Source: Actinernus sp. WN-2022 (lineage: Eukaryota > Cnidaria > Anthozoa > Actiniaria > Actinernidae). Taken from it: a stretch of 64,000 nt of DNA. The DNA lies in the NCBI GenBank assembly GCA_030867875.1, contig JAOWCC010001368.1:7735714-7799713 (forward strand), given 5' to 3'. The notes under the pieces were generated by a model, which saw only the letters and a list, made by a program, of their open reading frames with translations, searched no databases and was not told the DNA's origin. Positions 1 to 12,700 of the stretch are shown here, one piece after another. Made by a program: the position numbers and the translations under genes. Position 1 is the stretch's first letter. Each line of letters starts with the position of its first letter.

Positions 1-250
1 AACTTCAAAAGGGCTAACAAAGGCGCTGCGATTTAGGTTGGAAGGGGTAAGACAAAAGATTGTGCACGATCATAGTTCATTAGCGTTCCCTGAACGACTG
101 AACTCACACGTTTCTATTGGCTGATTGATTAACATGTTGGAATTTCTATTGTGTTTTGTGCACGGTATATAGTGGTTGAAAAAAGCTAACAAAGACATAT
201 AACAAAGAAGGTCCCTGAGTTTCCTAACCATTCCACTCTATTAACTATGG
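1..250 (-). mobile_element. MITE family M1, left end cut by the window
   Basis: This is a near-copy of 12828-13098 in the opposite orientation. It ends in the terminal inverted repeat AACCATTCCACTCTATTAAC..TATGG at 250; the other terminus would lie just left of base 1. Confidence 0.8.
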
Positions 251-583
251 TTATAGGGTTAGGAATTATGGTAGGAAATTTATGACGTCACCGTTGGAAT
301 CCTCGTACACAGATAATAATTATACTATGTATTTTGAAATAGTTCCGATGATTTTGTATATTCTGTTACTTAAAAATGCCGCTGAACTATTTGTTGTTGT
401 TATTTGTTGTTGACTAGTGAATAGTGGATCAGACCATGTTTCTAGTAAAAATTATTGACAACTGACCAGTTGCTGATGGTATTTTTCTCTAATATCAAGC
501 CGTGATTAGTTTTTTAGTACCAGAGTTAAGCTCTTGAACTGATTACATGTTTAGTTAAGAGAATATGTGCATTCTTATAGAAT
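251..583. other. 5' flank of the ZCWPW1-like gene
   Basis: AT-rich sequence between the M1 element and the start codon. It must hold the promoter or 5' UTR, but no TATA box or Inr could be singled out. Confidence 0.3.
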
Positions 584-709
584 ATGAGTGACTCCCAAAC
601 ATCAAGCCAGGACAGTCAAAGCTCAGGAAAGAGAGGAAGAAGAAAAAACATGACTCCTAAGAAAGTGAGGGTTAGAAAGGATGAATCCCCTGTTTATCAG
701 GAACATAAG
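584..709 (+). CDS. ZCWPW1: ZCWPW1-like exon 1 (start codon exon)
   Basis: Encodes 42 residues beginning MSDSQTSSQDS, Ser/Gln-rich then basic (GKRGRRKN, PKKVRVRK), which looks like a nuclear localisation signal. The ATG at 584 is the first in this frame before the basic segment. The donor AAG|GTGTGT at 709/710 leaves phase 0, matching exon 2. No promoter motif could be identified with confidence upstream. Confidence 0.8.
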
Positions 710-3700
710 GTGTGTGTTTCAGTTTCGTAACTTTAAACTGACAGGGTTTAAGGTTCACAACAGGATATTTAATTTGAGATAAACTTGATATCTTATTATT
801 TCGTGGTCTATTCTACTTGTCACTGAGTCATGTCGTACAGTAACTAAAATACGAGGAGCTGTTGTAGAAAAGATTTCTAAATACAGTGAGACTGGGTTGA
901 AAACCGAGAGTTTCAACCCCTTCTCACTGTATTTAGAAACTCGCTTCTAAAACAAGCTCGGAGTGTTTTACATGGCTTCTCAAACTCCACTTTAATGATA
1001 AAATTAGCGATCTAAAAGTCTTGAAATGAGAACTGTATTTGGAAACGATTTTTAAATACTCTTCATGGTCATGCATGATTTCAATTGTGTTCACCTGCTG
1101 AATTATTAATGAGTTTTAGAAAACGTGCTATATCTCATACGAAATCCACTCTACTAGAACAGAAATTCATGAGTTGTAACTTTTTAACACTTTTAATCAC
1201 TTCAATAGGACACAATTGAGGAGGGAAAGAATGCACAGAAACTTGGTTCCTGGGCACAATGCAGTAAACCTGGATGCAGCAAATGGCGATTTTTGAAGAA
1301 CAAAGTTGATCCAAAGGATATAGCTGATAAGTGGGTTTGTTCAATGAATCCAGGTAAAGTTTCTTTTCTGTTATAAATATGACTGTTTAGCCATACATGT
1401 GCTTTCATATAGCTATGAAGTTTCAATATCATCTAGGCGCTGAGGAGATCCGAAAAGCCCAAATAAGGACCCGTATACACACTAGGCAGACGAAGTTTGT
1501 TGTCGCTACCAAAAACCATGACAATTTTTGTCTTTACCAAATTCTTATTTTGGTGAACGTGTCCACACTAAAAACAAACAAAACGTTGGCAAAACCACAA
1601 ACGTCAATCACAAAGAGTATTCGCGGTGAAATGGAACATAATTATTGGCGAAAATTGAGAAAGATGTCATGCAGTTTTGACGTTTGACAAAAAATCGTCC
1701 TGTCCTGACGCCAGACGACAGCGCGTTTGAAGTTTGGTAGTGTTTGACAAAATATTGTCCGGTTCAAAACCAGCGTACGCATTTGTAAAATGGATTTTAT
1801 GACGAATAATTTTGCAAAGTTCATAAAAATTCGCCTAGTGCGTACGGACCCTAATATTGACTGAGTGGGAGGGCCGAATGGGAAAATATTTGGCTCGAGG
1901 TCACGAAGTACGGACTGAATGCAGTACATAATGTACATTATGATTATAATAATATACATGAACAAATTTCTCGATTCTGATTGGCTAAGAGCAGTGCAGT
2001 TCAAATGTAATTGAGTGCAAAAAGTGTAATTCAGTGCAAAAAAGTGTAATACCAGCAGTGCAAATTACAAATTTTATCTATTCTGATTGGCTAGTGAAAC
2101 AATACAAAATCAAGGACAGCCAATCAGATCAGATTTTTAACAATAGACATTTTTTGCTTAAAATTTGTTGGTAAACAAGCTAAAAAATGGCTGCCATTTT
2201 TGAAAATCAAAGATTTGCTCAACCAAAACCAGGCAGGGCGGACTTTCCGCAAAAACAAGGGATTTCCAGCCGAGAATGTTTTTTTAATTGGTGGAAGTAG
2301 ATGTCCGGTTGCTCTGTTCAAAGAGTTTGTAAGCCGAAGACCAGTTCAGTTACGGAACACTGGGCCATTTTACCTCTCGGTAAAACACAACAGGAAAGCG
2401 AACGACGTGGTTTGGTACATTAAGTCCAGCCGATGGGAGTGAATAAAATAAACTCCATGATGAAGAACATAGTAGAAGGAACGGCCCTCGAGACAAGCAA
2501 AAAGAGGTTTATTAAACAAAGGGCCAGGAAGACTGTGGTTAGTAAGCTGAACAGTGCAAACTTCGAGCGAGCAGGACGGGACACCGAAACGTGCAGTCGC
2601 TCGACGATTATGACGAAGCCAACAAACAGGAACAGTGCGTATTTTCTATGGCCATTTCCCGACGTAACAACAGTTCAAGTGAACTAGTTCCTCTCCAAGG
2701 CAACCATAACTTCACACAGAACGCCATCCCGTTGCAAAGCCACCCTGGGCCTGGGATGCCTGCCCTCGGCACAACAATTTCGTAGTTTCTAACAGTAACA
2801 GCAATGCGATCTCACACATACTCGGTTCTCGTCGCTTCGCGACTCGTTTAAGCCCCTCTGGAACCAGGGTACCTCACACACGGCCCTTTCCATGAATCCA
2901 ATGATGATGGGATCTCTGGCTCAGAACACTTTCAATAACTGCAAAGTAGCGTTCAACTAAGTTCAACAACAAGTCCTCGCCAGGTTCAATTCCTCCTTGC
3001 AAACGACGCTATCACATCCATGAAAGCGATAAACAACTTGAAGTGAACTTAAACTGAACAACTTAGCCTAATTACGGCTGAAATATCTGTTTAAAGCAAA
3101 ATGTTAGCTTCAAAACGTGCATTTTCTACCGAAGAACTGATGAATGAACTTTGTTTTCGTGTCATTGGCTTTGCAGACTGTGGTATTATGGGTTGCTATT
3201 TGACTAATTTGTGTAAGAGCCAATCAGTTGGAATAAAACACTCACGTGAGGTCACGCGCCCTTGAACAACAAATTGAATTAGTGTCGTCACTTCCTTTGT
3301 CTGAAATTTGTTCATGTATATTGTTAATAAGTAATCATACGATTTCTCGTGCAATTTAGGATTAATTCACACTCGTGTGTTTTTCAAAGAGCTCAAATTG
3401 CACTCGCCCTGCGGGCTCGTGCAATTTTGATACTCTTTGAAAAACCCACTCGTGCGAATTAATCCCAAATTGCACTCGAAACCGTATGATTACCTATACT
3501 AATAGTAACAGTATTAATAATAATAATAATTGACTGAGTGGGAGGGCCGGAAGGGAAAATATTTAGCCGTCGAGATCATGACGTACGGACGGAGCGCAGC
3601 GAGTGTATATCAAGTATTCGGCTAGTGCCTCGTGAAATCCACAACAAGTTTGACCATACATGTGATGACGCAAAACGTGCTAAATAAAGCTCGATTTACA

Positions 3701-6700
3701 CACAAACATTTTGGGCACGCCACTCCTAAATTGTAGGCACGTTTGCCCAAAATTATCGGCACGGCTCCCCGAATTTTAGTCATGTAAATGTTCTAGGTAC
3801 GCCGCGTGCCCGAAAATCTAGGGGTTAGGAGACCTTGTGTCCTGAGACCTGAGACCCTGTTTTGATTGCCGTGCCCAAATTAGTAGGGCCCGCCGGCCGA
3901 TAATTTTGGGACCGGCACTCATGATTTACAAGACACAAATCAGGAGTGCCGATAATATAGGGTACGGCACTCTTCATTTACAAGTCAGGCGGGAGTGCTG
4001 GTCCGAAACATCGACCTGCGGGCCCAAATTTAAGAGTACCGTAAACAAAATAGCTTGTTGTGCAAATCGGGCTTAAGAGGACATACCACGTACGGTAAAC
4101 TATCGTAAATGTGTTAAATATTACGGCAGAATGACGATTATGTCTTTGTTGTGCCTGTCTGTTGTTGGACAGATAATCAGTACGATCACTGTGAAGCTGA
4201 TCAAGAGGCATTTGATAGCCAGGATGAAGACTTTGCTGTAGTGTACACACCCTTCCCTGCAGGAGCAATTGTATGGGCTAAACTGGCAGGATATCCCTGG
4301 TGAGTTGCAACCCTTTTCAGTCAAGTTCAAACTCTGTGTATATCGAGTATTTGGCATGGATTTGTAGTGGAACCAGTTGACTCCTCTGATCCGAAGGCGC
4401 GCCGCGCTCTTTATAACTGCTCGGCAACAGAGCCGATCACTATTTAATAAAACAAACTATATGTAGAGAATAAACTATATGTAGAGAATAAACTATATGT
4501 AGAGAATAAACTATATGTAGAGAATAAACTATATGTATAGAAGCTTATAGAATAAACTATATGTAGAGAATAAACTATATGTAGAGAATAAACTATATGT
4601 AGAGAATAAACTATATGTAGAGAATAAACTATATGTAGAGAATAAACTATATGTAGAGAATAAACTATATGTAGAGAATAAACTATATGTAGAGAAGGTG
4701 CAGAACTTTTCAGGCACACCGCTCTTCCTGTGTCTATGGTGCTCCGCTCGCACTGGGGAAGCCCAGGATTTTCCCCTTGTTCTTTCTCAGTTTTCTTAAC
4801 CTTTTCCTCTGTTCTAAAGTTTTCTTAAGCCGTCTTTCGCACTTAAATTTCCTTAAATCTTATTTTAGTTTTCTCTATTCTCCGAGAAAAGATTAAATTA
4901 AATTTATCTCTGAGCCTCATATTGAAACCTTTGCGTGGCGCGAAATAGTGTACATAAAAAAGTAGATAACCTCGCAAAGATAAATATAACTTTCTTCTTA
5001 TGTACGTAAAGACGTTTTAGTAGAAATATGCCTCCAGGCGTTGTGTGCTGCAGGCGAGCGTTAAGTGTATGACATCACTTCCGCTGAATAAACCTTTGTT
5101 TAAAGCTGAACAAAGGGAACGGCCTCCAGTAATGGCGGACGTTTAGATATAATATTCGGAGCTCAAAAAATAAGACTTCCTGCCGTTGTATCGAAAAACA
5201 GTTTAAACTGGTAATAATATATCAACTCTACTTTATGAATATGTAAAAACATTGATATGTCAAAATTTGATCGTAGTGGCACTTTAAAGTGCCTATCACC
5301 CTTTTGTAATTTTGATAGCTTATGAACCTCCGAAAAGTTTTGAGTACTTCTGTGAAGAAATTTTGGTTTAAAGTGAATACTTTATGTTCTACGCTTGTTT
5401 GAAATCGTGTAAAGGTGACCTTTCCTGACCCATGACCGCGCAAGTAAAAGCCTGGGTCGAAACCTGGGTAGACGTCATCTTGACGTCATATAATTAATTC
5501 GGCTTTGCAATCATTCGAAGAAATACTTAACATGTTGACTAAAATGACTTTTTTCTTTACTAACAACTCAAAACCTGTGTATATTTTCTATGCATCGATG
5601 TTGTTGTGATAAAAAGGCGCCATGGAGAATAATGCATTAATGAGATGACGTCTACCCAGGTTTCGACCCAGGCTTTTACTTACGCGGTCATGGGTCAGGA
5701 AAGGTCACATTTACACTATTTCAAACAAGCGTAGAACATAAAGTATTCACTTTAAACCAAAACTTTCTTCACAGAAGTACTCAAAACTTTTCGGAGGTTC
5801 ACAAGCTATCAAAATTGCAAAAGGGTGATAGGCACTTTAAGACCTCGGAAACTTGTATTTGAACTCCAGAGCCTTCGTTCTTTCGGCCAGCGGAGCACCT
5901 TCTGTTATGCATTCATGATCCATGAAGCGCGTTCCCAGATTACGCTACTGCCGCGAAAATAAAACGAGAAGCCTTGTGAACAGTAATTGTATCCAACAAT
6001 GTACTAGACAAATAATGCTTCCTAACGATTTATGAAAAAGGAATATTGATATATTGCGCCTCGTCATTGTGGAAAAAAATAACATTTTATCGGCCTTCCG
6101 CTCGGAGGTATTGGTCAATAACCTCTATGTATTGAATAAGATGTAAAAATCACCATCAAATGCAAGTGATAACTGGTACACATGGTAAAGATGTTACAAC
6201 AGACGTCAGCAGACTTCTGGTTACATATAATATAAACGTTGGCTCAGTCTCATATGTAAGAACCATAGTTAGTAAAGGGGGATGGGTGTATCCCCTATTA
6301 TTTCATACTTGACACGGTTTTCTTTGTTATTCATGAGGCTTTATTTTCCATACATACCTCATTATAAATGCAAGGGATGTATGAGAAACGTTCCCGGGAT
6401 GTATCCAGATACATCCCGGGAACTTTTCTCATACATCCCTTGTATTTATAACGAGCAATTCAATACAATTCAACGATATTTTGTTGTTTCTAGCTTATTA
6501 TTTTCTCCAAGTAATTCATTCATCTTGGCTTCAGCCAAACTTACTAAATATCCCTATAATGATTTAGAACCTTTTCTCCGTCTTGGTACTCGCCCAAAAT
6601 CTACCTAAAAAGAGCTACATCAATGAAAAGTTTGCGAAAACCTCGTCAAGTATGAAATAAGTCAGTTAAATACCTCGAACCTCAGCTTTTATCCAGATAC

Positions 6701-9700
6701 ATCCCTCGGGGCCGTAGGCTAAAAGCCTCGGTTCTCGGTATTTAACTCTTCCATATACCCTGATCTTGGAATGTGCTGACTCACAGACCAAGTATTGTAT
6801 AGATGGGACGTTCCTGTTAATGGGCTCCTGGCTTGCCTATATGTATGTATTATCCCTTGTCGGTTAGGTGGCCTGCAATGATGGAGGACGACCCAGACTA
6901 TGGCTACTACTGCGAGACAGAGGCAGGAGAAAGAGTCCCGGTACGTCTGTAGCGACAATTACATTTGCTTTAATTTAATCAAATGGATATCATTTTGCCG
7001 TACATCTGGCCTCCTGCAGAGATGCACGTCAAGAAGTGACTAGAACGAAAACGAACGACATGAGACGCAATAAAAAGAGGGAAAACTTGATGTACAACTG
7101 CCCATTTTCTCACTCTGTGATTGGCTAATTTTTATCATCAATAAGAAGACAGACGATAATGCTGACGTGAGGCCCATGCGCGCGCATAAAATTTGTTGTA
7201 AAAAGCCGAATTCGCCCACATTTTCCATTGTCTGTTGTTGTAAAAAAAATTGAAGTTAGTTTTATGTCTGTCCTGATATTGACAATGATTTTCGTCATAA
7301 CATGACCTAGTCCTGACTTGGCCTCTCTTTCGATCGTACAATTCAGTTGATACAATTCGCCTGGTTACATTTCTGACATGCGTATACAATATCTACTGGA
7401 CTCTCTTTCCCGCTACCTTCCAGTCTACGGAACGGTCGAAAGAGAGGCCAGGTCAGGATTAGACATGACCAACATAGATGTGGATCCAATAGGTGAAGAT
7501 CCACAGCTATTCATGTTGACCATGTTATGACGAAAAGGCATAGTCAATATTAGGACAGACACATAAGTAAGTGACTTTATTTAAGTGTCAACGTATTTAG
7601 CTTTGCAGTTAATTGGGGAAACTAGTCCTACGATTTTACGTCCTTATCCGAGAAGACGTGAAGGTCTAACCGTTTACTGTATTATGTAAAGGCAGCGCCT
7701 TCTATACTCAGTTATTTTAAAACCCCAAGTGTTGGTCCGGCCGGGGTTTGAACCCGCGACCTCCCGCTCGACAGACCAGCGCTTAACCACTGAGCTAACG
7801 TATAACCATAAACTAACTTCAATTTGTTAACGTGCGAACGTGACGTCATCGGTGCATCTGTGCTTAAGCAATAGACCACACATTTCAATGTGTTTACTGG
7901 CGAAATAATGCAGGCGAGATGTTGGGAGAACACAATAAATACTTGAAAATTACAAGCCGAAGGCGCGTGATTTTCAAGCATTTCAAGTGTTCTCCCAACA
8001 TCCCAAGTGCTTTATTTCGCCAGTAAACACATTGCAATGTGTGGTCTATTGCTTTTATGATATAACTACGATACAACGCAAGCAGGCGTGCCGATTTCTA
8101 TGTGTTTACCGGCACAATAGACCATAGATTTTTGAGTCTATAAGCCAATCAGAGCGCTCGTACTATCTGGGTTATATTATAAACTCTAGTAGCACATAAC
8201 TCTATTGACGAATTAGTCAGGAGCGGCCAAACTCTTTCTCATTGTAAATGTTTTTTTAACATTTCGTAGATTAGCTACCACGTGGTGTTTTTTGACAAGG
8301 ACGTATCCAGAGCGTGGGTGAGCTGCTACAATGTCAGGGAATTTAACGCTGATGAGGAGCCTGAGGACCAGGGCCAGGTATGCTGGTGTGGGGAGGGGGG
8401 GGGGGGGGGGGGGGGGGGGTGTACTCCCTTATTAAGGTATACAGGGACGTGCCGCTGGACAGGGTATGGTTTGCGAGCGTTTCAGTCTGGAACAGGGTAT
8501 ATAATCATCCTCCGTTTTGGTCTGGAACAGGGAATTTAACGCTGATGAGGAGCCTGAGGACCAGGGCCAGGAAACTACAAAAAATAATACCCTAAGATAG
8601 AAGAGAAATACCATACGAATGTTCTCATATGTTTTTCAAACGTTTTCGATAGAGGATGGCGAAGATGAAAGTGGATTACAAAAGCTTATTCTAGAAACTT
8701 GATTTCGGTTACAGTGAAGCGATTTCAAGTTGCTCACTTTTTTTTTAATGTAGTATTTTTCATCCAATCGAATCTTTGCCATTCTTCAACAAAATTGGCT
8801 CGATTTTTCCCAGTACATCTGGAGAGCATACGCTGCAAGTCTGAGTAGTAAGTTTTGTCCTTTGTTATTATAAATTTATTCAGTGGGCGTTTGATCAAGG
8901 GTCTTTTCTTTACGTTCTACGTTTTTTTCTCCATAGATCGTAATACGGAAAAAGAACTACAAGACACAACTGGATGCAGCCGCAGTCCAGGCCAGAAAGG
9001 CGCTTGCAATCACACCTGAGGTAATAGACTACGAAAACTCTTATCGTTAGTTCGTATACAGCTATTTCAAAAAGGTTGTCCCGGACAAGCGGCAAACGAC
9101 AGGCGATATTCCCAGGCCGAAATGGATTGTGGTCGTAGCTGAAAGTCTGGTGAATTCGTTCATTTTTGGGTCAAAAACTTTAATACGAATATTGATGGTC
9201 TCCTGCGAATGGGTTTTCGAATTACACTGTAGTTTATCCGTTTTGCACAGCTGCACAGTTATACCCACAATGCATTTCGGTCTGGGAATGTCGTTTGTCC
9301 GACAACCTTTTTGAAATAGCTGTATCGCCGCTCGGTAAAATGTTCTTCCATTTTAGTCACTTAACTCAGTGGTTAAGCGTCGGTCTAACGTGCGGGAGGT
9401 GGAGACTTCTGAAACCCCGGCTGGACCAACACTCGGGGTCTTAAAAAGTGCTGCCTTTAGGGTCTGGTGAGAAATTAGCGGGGGGGGGGGGGGGGGTAGG
9501 GGAGGTAGGGGGGTAGGGGAGGGTGGGAAAAGGGGAGGGCCATAATTGTTTGGGCTACCAAAAATTGAGGGTCATAAAACAATGGGCAACTGAAAAGGGG
9601 GGAGTTATAAAGGAAAGACCGGGGGGAGGTGTCAAATATACTACTTATTGTCCGGGAAGGCCGGCTATATATTTTTAGACTTAATAATTCTTGATTTCAT

Positions 9701-12700
9701 TCTCCATCCCCCCTTCCTCCCCTGCTATGTAATTTCTGACCAGTTCCTTACTTAAGCTCAAACACAGGGTTCCCACGGTCAAGGAAAAGTCAGGGAAAAC
9801 AATTTTTTTTTCAAGGTCAGGAATTTAGGATTTGGTCAGAGAAATCCCAAATTTCAATGAAAAGTCAGGAATTTTTATTTTCAGGCTTCACATACCTATT
9901 TTGGGGGCTGTTTTGTTCAATGTTGCTATCCTAAAATAGCGAATATTTGGAAAAAATACGAGCGTGCGCTGGAGGTCAGTGAAATGTCAGGGATTTTTTT
10001 CCTGCAAATGTGAGGGAACCCTGAAACAGTAAACGGTTAGGCCTTCAAGTCTTCGGATATGGCCATGTGTAAAATTACTAAGCGGTAAATAGAGGGACTT
10101 TACTTTAGTGTTCTTATACACTTATTTCATGTTGTAGGAAAGGCTTGCAGTGTATGGATTCGAAAAGCGCTTCAAGGGACCTATTGGTTATCAAGCAAAA
10201 AAGAAGACCAAGAGGAGAAGTACCGCTGACCAGGAATTAGTGGATAGTCTTGGTATTCATCAATCTCGTACCCAGTGTCCTTTAGGCGCCTACTGATCCA
10301 AAATGGCGTCGTAGCGTTGTTTGGGGACTTTTTCCGGCTATTTCGAAACCAGAATATCTTGAAATCCTGCAGATATCCATCCTCTGAAATATAGAAAGTA
10401 TAGTGGCTACTTTTAGTACCTCCTGTATAGTGGGACTTATTCCAGCTATTCCTAAATCAGAATATCTCGAAATCTTGTAGATATCCATCTTCTGAAATAT
10501 AGAAAGTATATTACAACCTTTAGACTAGGAATTATATTTTTGTTTCCTAATGCCCAACATTAGATTTTCGGAATACCGGGAAAATGTCCTCTCAATACGC
10601 GCTCTTGAAGAAGGCGCATAAAGGTTCTTTGGTAGGAGGTTGGGTAGTGTTCTACTGCGTACTCTCACTTTACAAAAAAATAGAAAACTAATAGAAGCTA
10701 GAGGACTAAGAATCGTCAATCCGAGAATAAATAACTACCTTAACCCGTATTAGCAACGGGGGCATAAGTAACTTTGGTAACCCTTGTGGTTTTCTGCTTA
10801 TGCTCCTCCACATTAGCTTATCTTTATGTTGCATGTCCTGATGTAAATCATTGTTTGTGGAAAAAGCCTTAATTACCCTATATCATTATGACGTCACGGC
10901 TTGTTTATGAGGGGGACAGAATCGACTTGAACAATAGAATTTTGAACTAAATCTGCTCTGCTGAGGAAAATTTAACTTCGAATTGTCTGGTTTCCAGATA
11001 TCAGCTGTATCAATGTTTATCCCACAATATTTACCTATTTGGTGGCTGTTACCGCTATTCTACGTTATACAAAATGCATTTGATAGCGATTTCCTTTGTG
11101 TTGTTGCTGTTTTGTTGCTGTTTTGTCCCCCTCCCACGACCGTGATCCTTAGCGTTTAAACGGCCATCCCTTCATGTAGGACGACACGAATTGCTACCAA
11201 ATTGTATTCTATTGTATTGTATTGTGTTGCGTTCTATTGTTGTATTGAATTGTATTGTATTGTATCGTATTCTATTGTATTTTTGGTAAAAATTCGTGTC
11301 GTCCTTCATAAAGGGATTGCCGTTTAAGTAACAGTCCGCGCAAGAGGTAGGCACAATTCTATTGTTCAGATGCAATTTGCTTTCCCCACTTTAGTATTTT
11401 CTGTTTTTCATACTGACAACTCATCAACCCTTAAATCATAAATTTCTGAAATTAAATCCACTAAAAATGCATTTTAAAGGTACGGTTCTTTTGTGTGAGA
11501 ACATTTTGCCCAATCAGAAGAGTGCAAAACAATAACCAAGAAAACGTTCAATTTAAAAATGTTCCCCATATTGAAAGTTCGTCATATTAGAAGTTATGAG
11601 AGTTTTCACAGGATGCAATTCAAATCTGTTTACAAAATAAGAAAAAAATATTCTTCTTCTTCAAGTTTAGATAGATTTTAATGTCCAAGCCAATGAGGTG
11701 GAAGATTGAAACAATACTACAATTAGCACTTTTTACATTCCATGCATAACATATGCCTACCTCTTGCGCGGACCATTACTTAAACAATAGATTGTTTTGA
11801 TTTGACGTCATAATGATATAGGTCAATTGAACCTTTTTACTTCAATTCTTCTTGGTATAATAAATTTGTTTACTTTTGTTTTAGAGTCAAGTGAGGAACT
11901 GGTTAGTAGCGGCAGTAGCTATAACTCATCGCAGGAAAATAAAAAGGCGCCAAAGAAAAAGATAGCAGAAGATGGAGCACAGTTAAGTGTATCAAAGAGT
12001 GCTACCAAACCGATAAAGAAAGCGTCTGATAAAGGGAAATCCAAGCCGTGTGGTGATGGTATTAGGAAAGCAACAACTAAAAAGAGCCAGGGAGATACTT
12101 CAAAGAAAGCTAAGTCTCCAAAGGAATCTATTAAAGGAGCAGCAACGGATACTGCTTCCAAAGAGAGACGAGCAATAACTATCAAGCAAGGTGTGTTTTG
12201 TAGTTAATAACAAAGACCGTATTTCTTCGATTAAGCACCCATCCTCGATTAAGCGCCCTCCTTGAACATGAAATTTGAATTAAACGTCTACTGCCTCGAT
12301 TTAGACTTCTCGCTGTTGACATATCCGTACGACATGTTCGTAGCCTTACCGTAACCGTAACCGTACCGTAACCGTGCTGTACCCCACCGCGGCAAAACGT
12401 GATGCTCCGCCAGCCGAAAGAATGAAAGCTTTGGTTTCAAATACAAGTTTCCGAGGTCTTAAACTTTTTTAGTAAATAATTTTATAACTTAGTATACTCA
12501 CAGTGAATTACCTAAAGTTACTACAGAGCGTTTTAAAGGTAGTTTTGTAAATAGATTATTTTTTATGTATAATCTAGTTTCTTAATTCAAGTTTTGCCCT
12601 ATTTTTATATATCCATGCATGTATGATTTTATGATAGTTTTTAATATTACCTTCTTACCTCATTTACACATTTGTCTAATTATGTACAATATCAGTGTAT

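Larger units (their letters stand above)
9358..10066 (+). mobile_element. SINE S1 copy split by a later insertion
   Basis: The head 9358-9465 (AACTCAGTGGTTAAGCG, CCCCGGCTGGACCAACACT, GTGCTGCCTTTA) and the tail 10025-10066 (ACAGTAAACGGTTAGGCCTT) are contiguous in the related copy at 7605. About 560 bp has entered between them. Confidence 0.75.

Noticed and set aside
4444..4753. Open frames made of S-L-H-I-V-Y and F-S-T-Y-S-L repeats
   Set aside because: They are translations of the 18-bp minisatellite in an intron; both frames stay open only because the period is a multiple of three.
3330..6450. CRISPR-like or tandem-spacer array
   Set aside because: Repeats are inverted pairs or direct minisatellites without unique equal-length spacers, and the genome is eukaryotic.
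7735..7805. Functional tRNA gene
   Set aside because: Boxes A and B are present, but the acceptor stem does not pair and the sequence continues into a SINE tail shared with two other loci.
8282..8595. Longer reading frames running from exon 5 through the poly-G tract
   Set aside because: The G25 run makes all three frames read as poly-Gly. The real exon ends at the good donor at 8377, and the PWWP domain is complete there.
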